DNA of 64,000 nucleotides. It comes from Methylosarcina fibrata AML-C10. GTDB lineage: Bacteria; Pseudomonadota; Gammaproteobacteria; Methylococcales; Methylomonadaceae. The translations under genes were made by a program, and so were the position numbers. Positions 45,915 to 54,933 of the stretch are shown here, in pieces. Each line of letters starts with the position of its first letter. Position 1 is the stretch's first letter. The stretch is taken from contig NZ_KB889965.1 of NCBI RefSeq assembly GCF_000372865.1, forward strand, positions 4,733,786-4,797,785, given 5' to 3'. Below the pieces are notes generated by a model that saw only the letters and a program-made list of their open reading frames with translations, searched no databases and was not told the DNA's origin.

Positions 45915-47492
45915 CTAAATAAAATCGTACCCTTTCTTCGCCGGAGTCTGCTTTTCTTTTTCGACGATTCGGATGCAATTGAATTGCCAGTAGCCCAAGC
46001 CTATGTTTTTTCTATAATGCAGCTCAACCGGAAATTCTTCGCCTTTCACTTGCAGGCGTATCACATCGCCCTCTTTTAGAAGAAAACTGTCGGTAATGAT
46101 GAAGGTTTTTTCACCGTCGGTTCCGCTGTGAGAATACATAAGCGCTTTTTGCTGGTCCTCTTTGTTCACTGCATTGGGCAGGGAATAGGAAACCGAGAAA
46201 AACTGGGGCGTCAGGAATTGAACGCCGAAATGTATCTTGGGACTTTGCTTGTTCACCACGATCTTGTTGACGATGCCGATCGCGCGCTGCTCGCTTGGGC
46301 TTCCTGTTTTTCTGAAACTGATCAGGCTTCCGACGGACAGCATTCCCGCTTGTTCGAAGTGACAACTCAACAGACTGTCGGAGTCCGTTTCGGCGACAAG
46401 TTCCAGAGAAGAATCGACGGAGAGGGGCATCGAGTTTTTAAGGGCATGGGTCGCGGCCAGACCGATGGCGACGTATCGGTCTAGCCGATCGCTGAACAGC
46501 GCCGAACTCTGCAATTTTATTCCGGACCAGCGTTGTGTCAGATAGTCAAGGAGTTCGGCAGTCGGCTGATCGTTCTTGGGGAACAAATGCATGGAGCTGA
46601 AGCGGCCTTCCACTGAATAGCTCGAGCTTAATTTCTGTTTAAGAGCTTTATATAAATTGGAAAAATCCAGGTACAAGACGGTATGACCCTCCTCGACGGA
46701 CGTTTCGGCATGAAACTGGGGCGGCCTGTCTTCTTCGGCAGGGATCAGGCATTGCACGGGCTGGCCGGCAATGGGTCTGGGATGCAGGCTGACTAAGGGC
46801 GATACGGTTTCGATAAAGCTGAAGACCTGCGGGATTTCTCTCTGCATCAAGCCCGTAGGTTCGGTCAGGCTCAATAACAGGATCTGTTTGTAACATTCCT
46901 CGGGCGAGCTTTTGGTATTGGGCTGGCTCGGGTCCAACACTACGGTTTTGGTGCTTTTATTCAGCTTGACGCTGAGCCGGTAAAGCGAATGGATGTCCAG
47001 CCATACCCAGGCCGGTATCGGCAGGCCCATGATGAAATGGCTGATGATGATGTTGCTTAACAGCCGGATACAGCGTTGTATCGCCAACGCCACGTTCTTT
47101 CCCTGTAGCCAACTGACAGACTTTTGCGTCAGTTCCCTGACCACTATCCAATAGCCGATGGCGAATTCCTTTTCAATCGAGACCAGAACGGCGAGAATTT
47201 TATGATCGTTTTCTTCTTTGGGAAAACCCGCTTTGGTCAGTCTGAAGCGAAGATTGTCTTCGACCGCGGAAATGCTCGGATGCAGGCGTTCGAGCATGTC
47301 CAGCCTAAGCTCGGTCGGCATCTCGATAGTGTTGGATTCGATGACGAAGTCGTGTAGAAGGCGGGTGGCCAGACCCGGATTGCCGGCCGGCAGTTCGGAA
47401 ATCCAGTGTTGCAGCGATTTGGCTTCGAATTCGACAAGGCGTTGAGGATCGTTGTGGCGCTTTGGAATAACCAGGAAAAAGGAGTTCTTCAC
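45915..47492 (-). CDS. Uncharacterised 525-residue protein, possible PilZ-like C-terminus
   Basis: The protein has no signal peptide. Its N-terminal two-thirds are helical and hydrophilic. WIVVRELTQKSVSWLQGKNV and HFIMGLPIPAWVWLDIHSLY lie in the middle, and VLYLDFSNLYKALKQKL is a later strand-helix unit. Near residues 385-455 a beta-rich part has SVGSLISFRKTG, RAIGIVNKIV and IHFGVQFLTP, a pattern like PilZ-type proteins (a basic residue region, then xGV/LxF). The start is GTG 47492 after a GGTGAG site. I do not recognise a named family; a c-di-GMP link is only a suggestion. Confidence 0.7.
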   Translation of the reverse strand: MKNSFFLVIPKRHNDPQRLVEFEAKSLQHWISELPAGNPGLATRLLHDFVIESNTIEMPTELRLDMLERLHPSISAVEDNLRFRLTKAGFPKEENDHKILAVLVSIEKEFAIGYWIVVRELTQKSVSWLQGKNVALAIQRCIRLLSNIIISHFIMGLPIPAWVWLDIHSLYRLSVKLNKSTKTVVLDPSQPNTKSSPEECYKQILLLSLTEPTGLMQREIPQVFSFIETVSPLVSLHPRPIAGQPVQCLIPAEEDRPPQFHAETSVEEGHTVLYLDFSNLYKALKQKLSSSYSVEGRFSSMHLFPKNDQPTAELLDYLTQRWSGIKLQSSALFSDRLDRYVAIGLAATHALKNSMPLSVDSSLELVAETDSDSLLSCHFEQAGMLSVGSLISFRKTGSPSEQRAIGIVNKIVVNKQSPKIHFGVQFLTPQFFSVSYSLPNAVNKEDQQKALMYSHSGTDGEKTFIITDSFLLKEGDVIRLQVKGEEFPVELHYRKNIGLGYWQFNCIRIVEKEKQTPAKKGYDFI

Positions 47493-47643
47493 ATGCTCAC
47501 CGGAGAAGTTTATGCGGTCAGTCTCAATAGAAAGTCTTAGTGTAGCAGCTAATTAAAGTGCCCGGTGTGACGTCGACGTAAAAAATGGATTATTAAGGAA
47601 AATTTGTCGGTCGGTAAAGTTCAGAAATACAAAAATTCCCCGG

Positions 47644-48447
47644 TCAAGCACCGCCTTTTTTTACCATCATGCCTTTCGAGGGATTATAGCCAATAATTGC
47701 AATACTGATGAAGACGATAAAAGAAACCAGGGTATAAATGAACGCCGGTTGGTTATATTGCGCGTATAAAGCAAACCGGACCAGTTCCACGGCTTGGGAA
47801 AAAGGATTGTATTTGGCCAGCGTATACAGCAAAGGGCTGGATTCTTTTATTTTCCATAAGGGATACAGCGCGGTGGACATGAAAAACATCGGAAAAATTA
47901 CAAAATTCATGACGCCGGCGAAATTTTCCAATTGTTTGATGAACGAAGACAGCAGCAAGCCCAGTGCGCCCAGCATCAAGCCCGACAGCAGCAAGGCCGG
48001 CAGCACCCACAGATAGCCGAGCCAGGGCGCCCTGATCTCATAGGCCCAGGCGATGGCCAGGAACACGTAAGCCTGCAGCACCGACACGCTCACTCCCGCC
48101 AGTAACTTGCTCAAGAGCAAAAACCAGCGGGGCAAGGGAGAGACCAGCAGAATCCGCATGCTGCCCATTTCCCGGTCGTATACCATCGACAAGGAGCTCT
48201 GCATGCCGTTGAACAACTGGATCATTCCGATCAGGCCGGGCGTAATGTAGACTTCGTAGAGAATATAGGTTTCGTACGGCGGTGTAATGGCGAGGCCCAA
48301 CGCCGCCCTGAAGCCTGCGGCAAAAACGAACAGCCAGATCAACGGCCTGACCAGGGCCGATACGAAGCGTTCCCGCTGGGTGAAAAAACGCCAGCATTCG
48401 CGCCAGACAATGCCCCATAGCGCGCGCCAGTAATGCAGTAAGTTCAC
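47644..48447 (-). CDS. ABC-2 permease of the PQQ-dependent alcohol dehydrogenase-associated system
   Basis: Integral membrane protein of 267 residues with about six helices; the N-terminus has WRALWGIVWRECWRFFTQRE, typical of this exporter family. GLIGMIQLFNGMQSSLSMVY and MGSMRILLVSPLPRWFLLLS contain the coupling-helix region. It resembles PedC-type permeases found near PQQ-dependent alcohol dehydrogenases. It overlaps the ATPase gene by 4 bp and is last in a four-gene operon. The cargo is unknown. Confidence 0.88.
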   Translation of the reverse strand: MNLLHYWRALWGIVWRECWRFFTQRERFVSALVRPLIWLFVFAAGFRAALGLAITPPYETYILYEVYITPGLIGMIQLFNGMQSSLSMVYDREMGSMRILLVSPLPRWFLLLSKLLAGVSVSVLQAYVFLAIAWAYEIRAPWLGYLWVLPALLLSGLMLGALGLLLSSFIKQLENFAGVMNFVIFPMFFMSTALYPLWKIKESSPLLYTLAKYNPFSQAVELVRFALYAQYNQPAFIYTLVSFIVFISIAIIGYNPSKGMMVKKGGA

Positions 48448-49184
48448 GCCTGATTTCCCCCTTGAGTCAGTTTGAAAAAAGCGTCTTTAATCTGTAGGCA
48501 GCCGGTAAGCTGCAGAATGTCGTCCACATTGCCCTGGGCCCGAATCACGCCTTTGTGCAATACGATGACCCGGTCTTCCGGATAAATTTCGTCGATCAGA
48601 TGGCTGGCCCAGAGCACGGCGATGTTTTCCTCGGCGGCCAGGCGGTGGACGTGTTCCACGATCGCCAGGCGGCTCGGCACGTCCAGTCCGACGGTCGGTT
48701 CATCGAGCAGCAGCAAGGCGGGCTTATGAATGAGTGCCCGGGCAATTTCCACCCGCCGGCGATGGCCGCCGTTCAGTTGGCGTATTTTTTCGAAGCGACG
48801 CTCGTACATATCCAGCCGTTCCAGTTCCTGCCTTATCCGTTGCCTCGCCAGTTTTCCGCCCATGCCGTGCAGTGACGCGTGATAGCGTAAATTTTGCATC
48901 ACCGTCAGATCCAGATCCAGCGTGGGTTGCTGAAACACCACACCGAGTTTCGCCAAAGCTTTCAAAGTCTGTTTTTTAATGTCGAAACCACAAAGCTCGA
49001 TGCGCCCGTTGCGGGCATCGTACAAACGGGTGATCAATGAAAACAGAGTGCTTTTGCCGGCTCCGTTAGGGCCCAGCAGCAGGGTGCAGGCGCCGGAAGG
49101 AATGCTGAAGCCGACCCGGTCCAGCGCTTTTTTGCCGCTGTATGAAAAGTCCAGATTGTCTACCACCAGTGCCGGAGTCGTCAT
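48444..49184 (-). CDS. ABC ATPase of the PQQ-dependent alcohol dehydrogenase-associated system
   Basis: ATPase of 246 residues: Walker [16 protein letters not shown], signature LNGGHRRRVEIARAL, Walker B ALLLLDEPTVGLD and switch His in WASHLIDEI. The signature has NGG where most have SGG, as is common in this subfamily. I start it at ATG 49184, which overlaps the stop of the beta-propeller gene; the in-frame upstream start at 49205 lies inside that gene. It is translationally coupled on both sides. Confidence 0.92.
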   Translation of the reverse strand: MTTPALVVDNLDFSYSGKKALDRVGFSIPSGACTLLLGPNGAGKSTLFSLITRLYDARNGRIELCGFDIKKQTLKALAKLGVVFQQPTLDLDLTVMQNLRYHASLHGMGGKLARQRIRQELERLDMYERRFEKIRQLNGGHRRRVEIARALIHKPALLLLDEPTVGLDVPSRLAIVEHVHRLAAEENIAVLWASHLIDEIYPEDRVIVLHKGVIRAQGNVDDILQLTGCLQIKDAFFKLTQGGNQA

Positions 49185-50263
49185 GGCTTCACCGCAACGC
49201 CCCACGGATAGGTGCCCACGCCGATCGATTTGGTGACGGTCAGGCTGGGCAGATCGATGATGGACAGGTCGTTGCTCACCCCGTTGGTGGTGTAAAGCCG
49301 TTGTTGATCGGGCGAGAAGGCCAGATTCCAGACCCTTTGCCCGACCAGAAGAAATTTCTCGACTTCCAGCGTTTCGGCATTGACCACGGCGACGCGGTTG
49401 GCAGGCCCCAGGGCGACATAACCTTTTTTTCGATCTTTGTCGATCACCACGCCGACCGGCTGGATCTTATCCGAGGTCACGCCCGGAATTTCGAACCGGA
49501 CAGTCTTGATGATTTGTTTGGTTTTAACGTCGATGACGGACAGGCTGCCGGCCATTTCGGAAGTAACCCACAATTGCCCGCTGTCGGAGGTGAAGCTGAC
49601 CGCGCGGGGCCTCGGGTCGACCAGCGTGTTTTCGGCGATCTCCTGGGTTTTCGCGTCGATCCAGTGCACCATGTTGGTGGTTTCGGTAGCGCTGACGATC
49701 CAGCGATTGTCCGGGCTGACCGTAATGCCTTCGGGTTCGACGCCGACCTTGATCTGCTTGACCGCCTTGCGCTTGGCCGGATCGATGACGGTGACCTGGC
49801 TGTCGTCTTCATTCGAGACGTAAAGCCGGTCGCCCGCAGGGTTCAGAGCAAAGGTTTCGGGATCTTCTCCGGACGGCAGTTTGCCCAGTTCTTTCAAGGA
49901 TTCGGCGTCGAACATCCGGATCGTATCGTCGTCGCTGGTGGCGATATAAAGGATTTTGTGGTCGGGGCTGAGGGCGATGCCGCGCGGCCTTTGCCCCACG
50001 GGCACGGTTTTGATCAGTTGGCCTTTTTCGGGGTCGACGACCGCCAGGGCATTGTCTTTTTCCAGGGTGACGAAGACGGTTTCCGCCCGTGGCGCGCCGG
50101 ACGGCGGAAGCCAGAAGGCCGCTGCCAGCAACGCGGCCGCTGTGTTTGTGGTAACGCCGCGTCGGACGTTCCGGGCCGAAGTGGGGCAGGCGGGTGCCGG
50201 CGTTGAGTGCGGAACGGAATGACGAAGCGGCCGCTTCAGGGAGTTCAACGGATTATTTTTCAT
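49181..50263 (-). CDS. YVTN-type beta-propeller protein of the PQQ-associated ABC system
   Basis: Secreted beta-propeller of 360 residues, with a signal region (about 40-62, TAAALLAAAFWLPPSGAPRA). Repeats of the form xVxVIDxxTxxVxxxIxVG are visible: ALAVVDPEKGQLIKTVPVG, QVTVIDPAKRKAVKQIKVG and VAVVNAETLEVEKFLLVGQ. This protein type is encoded with ABC genes next to PQQ-dependent alcohol dehydrogenases. I start it at ATG 50263, inside the end of the upstream substrate-binding protein gene. The open frame extends further upstream to 50887, but that part antiparallels the neighbour's coding and is not the protein. Confidence 0.9.
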   Translation of the reverse strand: MKNNPLNSLKRPLRHSVPHSTPAPACPTSARNVRRGVTTNTAAALLAAAFWLPPSGAPRAETVFVTLEKDNALAVVDPEKGQLIKTVPVGQRPRGIALSPDHKILYIATSDDDTIRMFDAESLKELGKLPSGEDPETFALNPAGDRLYVSNEDDSQVTVIDPAKRKAVKQIKVGVEPEGITVSPDNRWIVSATETTNMVHWIDAKTQEIAENTLVDPRPRAVSFTSDSGQLWVTSEMAGSLSVIDVKTKQIIKTVRFEIPGVTSDKIQPVGVVIDKDRKKGYVALGPANRVAVVNAETLEVEKFLLVGQRVWNLAFSPDQQRLYTTNGVSNDLSIIDLPSLTVTKSIGVGTYPWGVAVKP

Positions 50264-51503
50264 TGCCTTTTGCCATGTTACATGTCGATTCGGGTTGATC
50301 GTATCCGAGCGTATCCAGTTCGGTTTTCGGGTGCAGAAAGCCTTCGATCGGCGCCACGCCGACCAAAGAACGGGGAGCGGCCAGCAATACCGGCTGCCGT
50401 AATTGTCCGTCCCAGCGCCGAAAAGACAGAGGCACGCCTTTATAGCCCTGCAAAGCGAACGCATCGCCGAAAAGATAGTCCTTGATCGGCTGCCATTGCC
50501 CGGACCGGGTACGGGTGGCCGCTTCACCCAACGCTCTGACCGCCAGATAGGCGCCGTAATCCTGCTCCTCCATCCAGCGCCCGGCGTGTTCCTTGAAGCG
50601 GTTCTGCAATTGCACCGCGCCCCACTGTTCGTGAGTACGGTGCCAGGAAGTCGCGATGAGTCCCTGGGTGCCGATGACCGGCCTCGGCAGCCAGGTGCGA
50701 TACTCGAGATATTCGCCGAACTGGCCTTGTTCGTCGGCGACGACCAGGATGTCGTAGTCATCGACCTGGGTAAAGACCGGAACGTCGGACTGGGCGGTTC
50801 GCCGCGCATCGTACGTATGCTCCCAGGTTTTTTCGGCAACGATGTCCATGCCGAAGCGTTTGGCGGCGCGCCGAATGGCTTCGGCATACAGGCGGTCCCG
50901 TTCGTCCGGCCCCTGGACGAGAAACCAGTGCGTCCAGCGTTTTTTCAGCATGTATTGCGCCAGGGCGTCGGCCCGCATGGCTCGCGTCGGCAGGAAGTGC
51001 AAGACATTGGCCCGGCAATGTTCGTTGCGTAAGGCATCGTCGACCGTGGCTACGTCGAGCAGCAGCGTACGGCTTGCCGAAGGCGAGTCGGCGAGCTGCA
51101 ATAATTTGTTTTCAGGCAAATTGACCACGACGAAGTCGAATTTGCCGCTGATGCTTTGTTTGAATATTTCGACGGGATCTTCGCTCAGCGGCACCAGAAA
51201 TTTTTTCAGGACAAAATGCTGCTTGAGAAACTGTCCGGTCGTGTTGTTGTCGTCGATGGCCAGTTCCGCACCGGGCTCGCCTTTATTCGCGATAAAAGGA
51301 TCCAGATTGGACAGGGCCTTGGGCGCTTCCTGTTCTTGCGTCAAATACGCTATATGGATCGTACTGATCGTTTGGCCGGCTTTTTTCGCATGGGCGGAGC
51401 CGCCGGTTATCAATAAAAAAACGAATAGAATTCTTGTCAATCCAGAGAAAAAATGAGCGATGAACGGCATGAGGATGAAAAAATGAATGTACCGGAAAAG
51501 CAT
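50253..51503 (-). CDS. Periplasmic substrate-binding protein of the PQQ-associated ABC system
   Basis: The 416-residue protein has a signal peptide, best from the second Met (about 12-39, ending GGSAHAKK), so ATG 51470 may be the real start. The mature part looks like a branched-chain amino acid-type binding protein: GAELAIDDNNTTGQFL, then FVVVNLPENKLLQLAD and VLHFLPTRAMRADALAQYML. It matches the substrate-binding type of PQQ-linked alcohol dehydrogenase clusters. It overlaps the next gene by 11 bp and is first in the operon. No alcohol dehydrogenase gene is in the window. Confidence 0.87.
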   Translation of the reverse strand: MLFRYIHFFILMPFIAHFFSGLTRILFVFLLITGGSAHAKKAGQTISTIHIAYLTQEQEAPKALSNLDPFIANKGEPGAELAIDDNNTTGQFLKQHFVLKKFLVPLSEDPVEIFKQSISGKFDFVVVNLPENKLLQLADSPSASRTLLLDVATVDDALRNEHCRANVLHFLPTRAMRADALAQYMLKKRWTHWFLVQGPDERDRLYAEAIRRAAKRFGMDIVAEKTWEHTYDARRTAQSDVPVFTQVDDYDILVVADEQGQFGEYLEYRTWLPRPVIGTQGLIATSWHRTHEQWGAVQLQNRFKEHAGRWMEEQDYGAYLAVRALGEAATRTRSGQWQPIKDYLFGDAFALQGYKGVPLSFRRWDGQLRQPVLLAAPRSLVGVAPIEGFLHPKTELDTLGYDQPESTCNMAKGNEK

Positions 51504-51620
51504 TTTAACGGATTTACCGATTTTTATTTAGCCCAGGATAGGGTTAAACTAAAAAAGATTTGAAATTTAGTCAGTTAACGCCAATACTAAAAGCGCCATT
51601 CTATCTACTCGTTGTGATCC

Positions 51621-52049
51621 ATGACTGATCTTGCTCCTTTTTTCGAATCGATCGACGATATTTTAAATTTTGATCTCGATGGATCCGAGAGTAAATTTGA
51701 CAATCGGCGGGTCGCTACTCGATACATCCGTAACGACATCCAGGCCGTTTTTTATAAAATTGATTTCCTGACTCGTTTCGGCTTTAATTTTTTTCGCCGT
51801 TTGATTCAGGTCCAATTGCTCGACATCAGTACGCGCGGGGTGTTAATCTCGACGGATCAAAAGCTCAAGAAAGGGACCCGAGTCGTTTTGGGATTAAAAT
51901 TCAAATCCGGCCAGACTTTCCGGATCAAAGCGGTGATCGTCAGGAAAGCGTCGGAATCGGATTATGAATACGGAATCAAGTTTAACGAATGTCACAATGA
52001 GCTGGGCGATTATTTGGTGTCGACGCAGAGCGAATTGAAGTTCAGATGA
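51621..52049 (+). CDS. PilZ-domain protein
   Basis: The 142-residue protein has the PilZ c-di-GMP-binding pattern: an N-terminal basic motif NRRVATRY, and then LLDISTRGVLIS (D/NxSxxG) in the first strand pair. EYGIKFNECHNELGDYL closes the domain. It is divergent from the ABC operon, separated by 117 bp, and could use c-di-GMP to modulate motility or secretion. The target is not known. Confidence 0.85.
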   Translation: MTDLAPFFESIDDILNFDLDGSESKFDNRRVATRYIRNDIQAVFYKIDFLTRFGFNFFRRLIQVQLLDISTRGVLISTDQKLKKGTRVVLGLKFKSGQTFRIKAVIVRKASESDYEYGIKFNECHNELGDYLVSTQSELKFR

Positions 52050-52222
52050 AGCGCCTGCGGAAAGGATGATACCCTCCTACGGGTGCTTGAATTGATCGGT
52101 TCTAAGCAGATTCCCTTTCATGATTGAATGTTAGCCGGCTAAAACCGGGCCTTGCCGGACGGCTTGCGTGGTTTGTTCGCTCCGTCGATCCTTATTGAAA
52201 CTTATGCCTGAACGTCATCCCC

Positions 52223-53047
52223 ATGATTTCCATTAAATTGAGCGGCCTTTTCGTTTACCCCGTTAAATCCCTGGCGGGCATTTCCGTGCCTCGCTGGCCG
52301 GTGGTTGAAACAGGCCTGAAGTATGACCGGAAATGGATGATTGTTGATGAAAGCGGGCAATTTCTCAGTCAACGCAAGATGGCCAGTCTGGCTTTAATCA
52401 AAACCTCTCTGACCGAGAGCGAGTTGATTCTTTCGGCTCCGGCGATGAAAGATCTTGTTTTGCCTCTGGAAAGCGGGGAGGGCGATCTTGTCCCGGTTAC
52501 GATCTGGCACGACCAGGGTTTTGCCCGTACCGTTTCTTCCGAAGCCGACCGATGGTTGAGCCGTTTTTTACGTATGGACTGCCGGCTGGTACGCCAGCCC
52601 GACGACGAAATACGCAAAGTGGATCCGGCCTACGGCGGTCCTGCCGACCGAGTGGCTTTTTCGGACGGTTTTCCTTTTTTGCTGGTTTCGGAGAATTCGC
52701 TGGCTTCATTGAACGAAGCCATGCGGTTGATCCTGCCGATGTCCCGTTTTCGCCCCAATCTGGTGGTTTCCGGATGCGCCGCCTATGCGGAGGACGCCTG
52801 GCGCGAGATCGGCATCGGCGCGATCGGGTTCAGGCTGCCCAAGCCCTGCTCCCGCTGCGTGGTGCCGACGATCGATCAGGAGACGGGGGCGATGGGGAAA
52901 GAGCCGCTGGCGACGCTCAATCGAACGAGAAAATGGCAAAATAAAGTCTATTTCGGCCAGAACGCCCTGCATGACCGATGCGGCGAGTTGCGCATCGGAG
53001 ATGAGGTCCGGATTAAATCGACCGGACCGCAGCAGCCGCCTCTTTAA
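52223..53047 (+). CDS. MOSC-domain protein (YcbX-like)
   Basis: The 274-residue protein has an N-terminal MOSC beta-barrel domain (about 5-115, LSGLFVYPVKSLAGISVPRW) and a C-terminal MOSC domain with the molybdenum-cofactor cysteine in PKPCSRCVVPTIDQETG. SRFRPNLVVSG is the shared middle motif. In E. coli YcbX-type proteins reduce N-hydroxylated compounds with a Moco-bound core. The C-terminal ferredoxin domain of full-length YcbX is missing, so a partner reductase would be needed. Confidence 0.88.
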   Translation: MISIKLSGLFVYPVKSLAGISVPRWPVVETGLKYDRKWMIVDESGQFLSQRKMASLALIKTSLTESELILSAPAMKDLVLPLESGEGDLVPVTIWHDQGFARTVSSEADRWLSRFLRMDCRLVRQPDDEIRKVDPAYGGPADRVAFSDGFPFLLVSENSLASLNEAMRLILPMSRFRPNLVVSGCAAYAEDAWREIGIGAIGFRLPKPCSRCVVPTIDQETGAMGKEPLATLNRTRKWQNKVYFGQNALHDRCGELRIGDEVRIKSTGPQQPPL

Positions 53048-53144
53048 GTGTTTTCCGGCAGATCCGGCTGTGCTCCGCCGAGCGAATGAACCTGCTGAAT
53101 ATCGGCGGTTCCGGCTTTTGCCTTCCATCGTGTTTTCCGTTTCC

Positions 53145-54863
53145 ATGAAAAGCGATTCTTTTTTCAATTTGTTCTTGCCCGCGTTGAGCCGTCGCCAATG
53201 GCTCAAGGGAATGATTTCCGGCGGCATGATGCTGGCCTTGCCCTCCTGGCTTAAAACCGGTCTCGGCAAGCCGGCAAGAGAACCTGTGCCGGTACTTGGC
53301 GGCAACGAGTTCAAACTGGTCATCGCCAGGACGCCGGTCAATTTTTCCGGCAAAGAGCGCCTGGCCATCACCGTCAACGGCTCGTTGCCCGCGCCGATAC
53401 TGCATTGGCGGGAAGGCGACACGGTGACTCTGCACGTTGAGAACCGGCTCGACGAGGAAACGTCGATTCACTGGCATGGCATCCTCCTGCCCTACGACAT
53501 GGACGGCGCGCCCGGCGTCAGCTACAAGGGGATTGCCCCGGGTGAAACCTTCAGCTACCGCTTTAAAGTCCGCCAGTCCGGCACGTACTGGTACCATTCG
53601 CATTCGGGCATGCAGGAGCAGGTCGGACTCTATGGCTCTATCGTGATCGATCCTTTAAATCCGGAGCCGGTCGAAGCCCATCGCGACTATGTCGTGCAAC
53701 TGTCCGACTGGACCGACGAAGACCCGATGGCGGTTTTCGCCAAATTGAAGAAGCAGAGCGACTATTACAACTTCAACCAGCCTACGGCCGTCGATTTTTT
53801 TAAAGACATCAGGCGCCAGGGATTCTTCTCCGCTCTCGAGCAGCGCCGGATGTGGAATCGGATGCGCATGAGCCCGACCGATTTATCCGATATTTCGGCC
53901 CATACCTACACTTATCTGATCAACGGCGCGACCCCGGACGACAACTGGACTGGTGTGTTCCGGCCGGGCGAAAAGGTACGGCTGCGGCTGATCAATTCCG
54001 CAGCGCAGACTTATTTCGACGTGCGCATTCCGGGGCTCAAAATGACCGTGGTGCAGGCGGACGGGCAGAGCATCGAACCGGTCGACGTGGATGAGATCCG
54101 GATCGCCGTCGCCGAAACCTACGATGTGATCGTCACTCCGACGGAAGAGGCCCATACCCTTTTTGCCCAATCCATGGATCGGACCGGCTATGCCCGGGGG
54201 ACTTTGGCAATACGCCCCGGCATGACCGCGAAGATTCCGGAACTCGACCTGCCGGTTCCCTTGTCCATGTCGGACATGATGGGCGCCATGGAACACGGAG
54301 AACACGCCGGACATGCCGGCCACGTTGCTTCCGGAAAACGGATACAGGCGCATCATGCCCGCAGCGAATACGGCGCCGGCGTCGACATGCGCGTGGACTG
54401 GCCGCGCACCAATCTGGACGATCCGGGCATCGGCCTGAGAAACAACGGCCGCAGGGTATTGACCTACGCCGACCTGCGCACGTTGGGAGGCGCGCCCGAT
54501 CCCAGGCCGGCCGAACGCGAGATCGAGCTCCATCTGACCGGCAACATGGCCCGCTACAGTTGGTCCCTGGACGGACTCGAATTCGGCAACTCGACGCCGA
54601 TCCATTTCCGCCACGGCGAGCGCCTGCGAGTGATTCTGGTCAACGACACGATGATGACTCATCCGATGCATTTGCACGGCATGTGGAGCGATCTGGAAAG
54701 CCCCGGCGGCGGTTTTCAGGTGCGCAAGCACGTCATCAGCGTGCAGCCGGCCCAGCGGGTCAGTTTTCTGGTCACGGCCGATGCGCCGGGGTATTGGGTA
54801 TGGCATTGCCATCTGTTTTATCACATGCATGCCGGCATGTTCCGAGTGGTCGTCGTGGCATGA
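53145..54863 (+). CDS. copA: Copper-resistance multicopper oxidase CopA
   Basis: Periplasmic multicopper oxidase of 572 residues with a twin-arginine signal (SRRQWLKG, 15-22). Copper sites are visible as SIHWHGILLP, TYWYHSHSGMQEQVG, HPMHLHGMW and HCHLFYHMHAGMF, in the order expected for types 1-3 copper. A Met/His-rich insertion (about 380-405, MSDMMGAMEHGEHAGHAGH) could bind extra copper. I start it at ATG 53145; an upstream in-frame start at 52785 would overlap the MOSC gene and hide the signal peptide. It oxidises Cu(I) and confers copper tolerance in related bacteria. Confidence 0.93.
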   Translation: MKSDSFFNLFLPALSRRQWLKGMISGGMMLALPSWLKTGLGKPAREPVPVLGGNEFKLVIARTPVNFSGKERLAITVNGSLPAPILHWREGDTVTLHVENRLDEETSIHWHGILLPYDMDGAPGVSYKGIAPGETFSYRFKVRQSGTYWYHSHSGMQEQVGLYGSIVIDPLNPEPVEAHRDYVVQLSDWTDEDPMAVFAKLKKQSDYYNFNQPTAVDFFKDIRRQGFFSALEQRRMWNRMRMSPTDLSDISAHTYTYLINGATPDDNWTGVFRPGEKVRLRLINSAAQTYFDVRIPGLKMTVVQADGQSIEPVDVDEIRIAVAETYDVIVTPTEEAHTLFAQSMDRTGYARGTLAIRPGMTAKIPELDLPVPLSMSDMMGAMEHGEHAGHAGHVASGKRIQAHHARSEYGAGVDMRVDWPRTNLDDPGIGLRNNGRRVLTYADLRTLGGAPDPRPAEREIELHLTGNMARYSWSLDGLEFGNSTPIHFRHGERLRVILVNDTMMTHPMHLHGMWSDLESPGGGFQVRKHVISVQPAQRVSFLVTADAPGYWVWHCHLFYHMHAGMFRVVVVA

Positions 54864-54933
54864 GCGATTGTTTTCACCGGCGGTTATTCATTTCCGCGTT
54901 TGTGCGGATATTCCGGAATGAGGCGGACAGGAC

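Noticed and set aside
50264-50887. N-terminal extension of the YVTN protein
   Set aside because: It runs through the coding region of the binding-protein gene in another frame and lacks propeller repeats.
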